DNA from: Polynucleobacter sp. es-EL-1
GTDB lineage: Bacteria; Pseudomonadota; Gammaproteobacteria; Burkholderiales; Burkholderiaceae
Direction: 5' to 3'
NCBI RefSeq assembly: GCF_018687975.1
Contig: NZ_CP061310.1
Coordinates: forward strand, 1,054,001-1,118,000
Length of the DNA stretch: 64,000 nucleotides
A program made the position numbers and the translations under genes. The notes under the pieces are model-generated. The model was not told where the DNA came from, ran no database searches, and saw only the letters and a program-made list of their open reading frames with translations. Positions 61,559 through 64,000 of the stretch are shown here, in pieces; the stretch's first letter is position 1; each line of letters begins with the position of its first letter.

Positions 61559-61743
61559 TAGCGACCCCGATACTTGGCGCGCACTTTTTCTCGCTGCACA
61601 AAAGAAACATGGGAAATCAATGCTTCGCTAAAAAACATCAATAGACCAATAAAGAAAGCTTGAACGAGCCCCAAATCCAGACTGCCCTGCTCAAGACAAT
61701 AGGCACTGATAAACATTACAAATAGTCCAAGTAACTTAACCAT
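61558..61743 (-). CDS. Small membrane protein (61 aa)
   Basis: 61 residues with two hydrophobic segments (LLGLFVMFISAYCL and LVQAFFIGLLMFFSEALI) and a basic end. The ribosome-binding site AAAGGAGT is strong. It is the first gene of the minus-strand operon with two KLNC-type genes and is divergent from the WYL regulator. Confidence 0.68.
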   Translation of the reverse strand: MVKLLGLFVMFISAYCLEQGSLDLGLVQAFFIGLLMFFSEALISHVSFVQREKVRAKYRGR

Positions 61744-61785
61744 TTTTTACTCCTTTTGTTAATTTAGATCAGGTTAATGACCCGC

Positions 61786-61804
61786 TAGCTCAATAAATGA
61801 GCTA
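61786..61804. promoter_or_regulatory. Inverted repeat, candidate operator 2
   Basis: Perfect TAGCTCA-N5-TGAGCTA in the divergent promoter region of the WYL gene and the KLNC operon, 43 bp and 59 bp from the two starts. It matches the inverted repeat at 59716-59733. Confidence 0.55.
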
Positions 61805-61862
61805 TAAAGTAACTAAAGTTATAAAAACGATAAATGTTTGATTTCTTTGGATTGGAGTTGAA

Positions 61863-62834
61863 ATGAGTGATATGGAGCGTTTGCACCGCATTAAGTACAT
61901 GATTCAGCAACGTAAATGCGTGCCTAGGGAGGATTTCCTATCGGAACTTGAGATCTCTCCAGCTACTTTCAAACGGGATTTAGAGTACCTACGCAGCCGC
62001 CTTAAAGCCTCGATTGTTTATGACCGTTTTTATGGTGGTTATAAGTTTGAGAATCCAGATCAGGTGGACAAAATTGAAATGCCTGGTCTGTGGTTCTCAG
62101 AAAAAGAAGCTACTGCCTTGGTGTTGATGCAGCACCTACTCTCCTCGCTTGATCAAGGCGGCCTGATTGGCCCACACATTGAACCCCTCACAGCCATCAT
62201 TGATGGCATCCTAGGTCAAAGTGAAACCTCCGCTAAAGAATTGCGTAAACGCATCAAAGTTATTGGCATGGGTTCACGAAAGAACTCCATTGAGAACTTC
62301 TCAGAGATTGGTGCCGCCCTTCTCAAACGCAATCGCCTCGAGATTGATTACTACTCCAAAGGCAAGGATGAGGATACAAAACGAGAGATATCACCACAGC
62401 GCCTGATCTACTATCGCGAGAACTGGTATCTCGATGCCTTCTGTCATATGCGTAACGACTTACGTAGTTTTGCAGTCGATGGCATTCGCAGTGCAGTGTT
62501 GACCAATAAAAAGGCTCAGGAAGTTTCTGAAAAAGAATGTCAGGAACACTTTGCAGAGAGCTACGGCATATTCTCAGGCAAGGCTACACAAAGAGCTAAG
62601 CTACGCTTTACTCCTGAGCATGCAAGATGGGTATCTGGCGAGCATTGGCATGGCCAACAAGTGGGCAGCTTTGATAAAGAGGGCTATTACAACCTGGAGT
62701 TTGATTACAACCAGGATCCTGAATTAGTCATGGATATTCTGAAGCATGGATCAGGCGTTGAGGTAGTTGGGCCAGCCAGTCTCAAGGCAAGAGTAAAGGC
62801 GGAGCTTGAAAAAGCTTTCGCTAACTATCAATAA
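61863..62834 (+). CDS. WYL-domain transcriptional regulator
   Basis: 323 residues. An N-terminal winged helix-turn-helix (ISPATFKRDLEYLRSRLKA) is followed by a WYL domain (EISPQRLIYYRENWYLDAFCHMRNDLRSFAVDGIRS) and a C-terminal extension. WYL proteins such as BrxR and CapW repress defence operons and sense a ligand through the WYL pocket. The inverted repeat at 61786 is in its own promoter region. This supports autoregulation and control of the island genes; binding itself is inferred. Confidence 0.9.
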   Translation: MSDMERLHRIKYMIQQRKCVPREDFLSELEISPATFKRDLEYLRSRLKASIVYDRFYGGYKFENPDQVDKIEMPGLWFSEKEATALVLMQHLLSSLDQGGLIGPHIEPLTAIIDGILGQSETSAKELRKRIKVIGMGSRKNSIENFSEIGAALLKRNRLEIDYYSKGKDEDTKREISPQRLIYYRENWYLDAFCHMRNDLRSFAVDGIRSAVLTNKKAQEVSEKECQEHFAESYGIFSGKATQRAKLRFTPEHARWVSGEHWHGQQVGSFDKEGYYNLEFDYNQDPELVMDILKHGSGVEVVGPASLKARVKAELEKAFANYQ

Positions 62835-62907
62835 ACCTGAGTTTCTTAAGCCTTTACAAATGTAAGGTCATGCTTTACACTTATTTCATCGCCATTAAAA
62901 TGAATGG

Positions 62908-63183
62908 ATAATTCAGTCATTCATTCACAAAGGTTTACAAGAGTTATTTACCGAAGGAAAAAGTAGCAAAGTTCAAAGATCATTAGCCGGCAGAATACTA
63001 AGGCGCTTAGATGCAATCGATTCAGCAATAGGTTTAGGCGATCTAAATGTGCCTGGATTTAACTTTCACGGATTAGAAGGGAAGCCTAAAAGATATAGCA
63101 TCCACATCAATGGGCCCTGGTGCCTTACGTTTGAGTGGCTTGAAAAGAATGCTTATCGAGTTAACCTGGAAAAACTATCATTA
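62908..63183 (+). pseudogene. higB: HigB-type toxin, frameshifted at its end
   Basis: The frame reads IIQSFIHKGLQELFTEGKS...RILRRLDAIDSA...LNVPGFNFHGLEGKPKRYSIHINGPWCLTFEW..NAYRVNL, a HigB ribonuclease. The expected start ATG reads ATA here. At the end an A5 run (63170-63174) has one A more than needed: with one A fewer it would read LENYH and stop, the usual HigB ending. As read, it runs into HigA. GTG 63049 is a possible late start. Confidence 0.75.
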
Positions 63184-63186
63184 ATA

Positions 63187-63492
63187 ATGATGCGTAAAAG
63201 ATCCCCTACCCACCCTGGCGCCATTCTGAGAGAAGATGTATTCCCTACGCTAGGAATATCTGTCACTGAATTCTCAAGGCACCTAGGAATCTCTAGGCAA
63301 ACCCTGCATGCAGTTCTCTCAGAAAAAAGCGCCATCACACCAGAACTTGCACTCAGACTTGGAACTTTTTTAGGCAATGGACCTCAGCTTTGGATTGAGA
63401 TGCAGTCCAAGTATGACTTATGGCATGCAGAAATCAAGCTGAAAAAGATCCTTCCTAAAATCCCATCATTTAGCGGTCTTTTGGCGGCCTAA
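63187..63492 (+). CDS. higA: HigA-type antitoxin
   Basis: 101 residues from ATG 63187 (or 63190). SPTHPGAILREDVFPTLGISVTEFSRHLGISRQTLHAVLSEKSAITPELALRLGTFLG is the HigA XRE helix-turn-helix. It binds HigB and represses their promoter. It is complete, but in this sequence the upstream HigB frame reads straight into it. Confidence 0.88.
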   Translation: MMRKRSPTHPGAILREDVFPTLGISVTEFSRHLGISRQTLHAVLSEKSAITPELALRLGTFLGNGPQLWIEMQSKYDLWHAEIKLKKILPKIPSFSGLLAA

Positions 63493-63494
63493 TA

Positions 63495-63965
63495 TCAACG
63501 AATGCTCCAGTCATGAGCCAGATCAATAAATAAGCTGGCCTCTTGAGAGAGATATTGGGGTGATGGAAAGATCCCTACCCTTCCAAGATCCAATCGATCT
63601 GAATCCCAGCAAGTTTGTATAGTGGCATTAGTTGATACTTCGCCACCCGAGTGGTGGGTCATCGCAAAGCAAAGCTGATCTAGCTGCTTTGGCTGCAGGC
63701 TGTAATAATCCCCATGAATTCCATGAGCAAATTCAGCAGCGCGCGCTCCATGTTGTGGATCTCGCCCATCATTTAATCTGCAGCTATCGTGCAAAAAGCC
63801 AAAGAGCTCTATAACTAATAGATCAGCCTTTCTGATGGCGCCAATGTTTTTACCATGATGCAGTACCCGAGCCCAGTGGTTTGCCCCATGAATACCATGC
63901 CAATCAATCTTAAATTCGGCTTTAATCAGGGCAATGAGGCCTGAGCGGTCATAGTCAAGCGTCAT
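63495..63965 (-). CDS. HD-domain phosphohydrolase-like protein
   Basis: 156 residues. The HD metal motif is spread over HGANHWARV (about residue 24), LFGFLHDSCRLND (HD at about 58) and a later D in DSDRLDLGRVG. Such proteins hydrolyse phosphate esters of nucleotides or nucleic acids. The substrate is unknown. It converges on higA with a 2-bp gap. It is close to the window edge but appears complete. Confidence 0.8.
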   Translation of the reverse strand: MTLDYDRSGLIALIKAEFKIDWHGIHGANHWARVLHHGKNIGAIRKADLLVIELFGFLHDSCRLNDGRDPQHGARAAEFAHGIHGDYYSLQPKQLDQLCFAMTHHSGGEVSTNATIQTCWDSDRLDLGRVGIFPSPQYLSQEASLFIDLAHDWSIR

Positions 63966-64000
63966 TAATGTAGTTTCCCTAATCTTTGTAACGACATCAC

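Noticed and set aside
1..64000. CRISPR array, rRNA operon, IS element with transposase
   Set aside because: No regularly spaced repeats with unique spacers, no rRNA sequence and no transposase frame were seen.

Overview
The window reads as chromosome of a betaproteobacterium of the Burkholderiaceae, most likely Polynucleobacter or a close relative. The basis is gene order (ndk-rlmN-ispG-hisS-yfgM-bamB-der-hfq-hflX-hflK-hflC-hisZ-purA and surE-pcm-nlpD), moderate GC content and compact genes. No database search was possible, so the genus is an inference.

Bases 1 to about 39000 are mostly conserved housekeeping DNA on the minus strand. They hold the tail of a thioredoxin gene, rlmB and rnr, a tRNA-Leu, and a species-specific block with a TolC-type outer-membrane protein and three proline- or glycine-rich exported proteins. 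After that come a hydrolase, an MFS transporter, a channel-like protein, malate synthase G, the long purA-to-ndk cluster, rlmD and an exonuclease, the nlpD-pcm-surE trio with no rpoS beside it, a second TolC-type protein, a decayed toxin-antitoxin pair, recR-ybaB-dnaX and the SRP RNA gene ffs.

Bases about 39000 to 63500 are an accessory island. It starts with a BrnT/BrnA toxin-antitoxin pair. Next is a tightly packed minus-strand run of about 13 small genes (45.7 to 39.7 kb) with a winged-helix-like protein, an HNH nuclease overlapping a zinc-ribbon superfamily II helicase, an exported protein built of seven-residue NW(D/N)NSxx repeats, and several unknown membrane or soluble proteins. It is followed by an ECF sigma factor with its probable anti-sigma factor, facing two caspase-like proteases (one membrane-anchored, one exported with Sel1-type repeats). 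Then come a tyrosine recombinase and a type I restriction-modification operon, bounded by two related palindromes.

At 58776-59070 lies a tRNA-Ile(CAU) gene interrupted right after the anticodon by a 218-nt group I intron very like the one known from Azoarcus. The tRNA 5' half is duplicated about 235 bp away, with attachment-arm-like repeats between the copies. Beyond it, paralogues of the repeat protein and of a small KLNC-type protein recur, with an HAD protein and a WYL regulator. An inverted repeat, TAGCTCA-N5-TGAGCTA, in two divergent promoter regions is a candidate operator for that regulator. The island ends with a HigB/HigA pair fused in frame by an apparent one-base insertion, then an HD-domain protein.

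Best candidates for undescribed systems are the HNH/helicase/repeat-protein cluster, the ECF sigma/caspase module, and the tRNA-intron/attachment-site locus.
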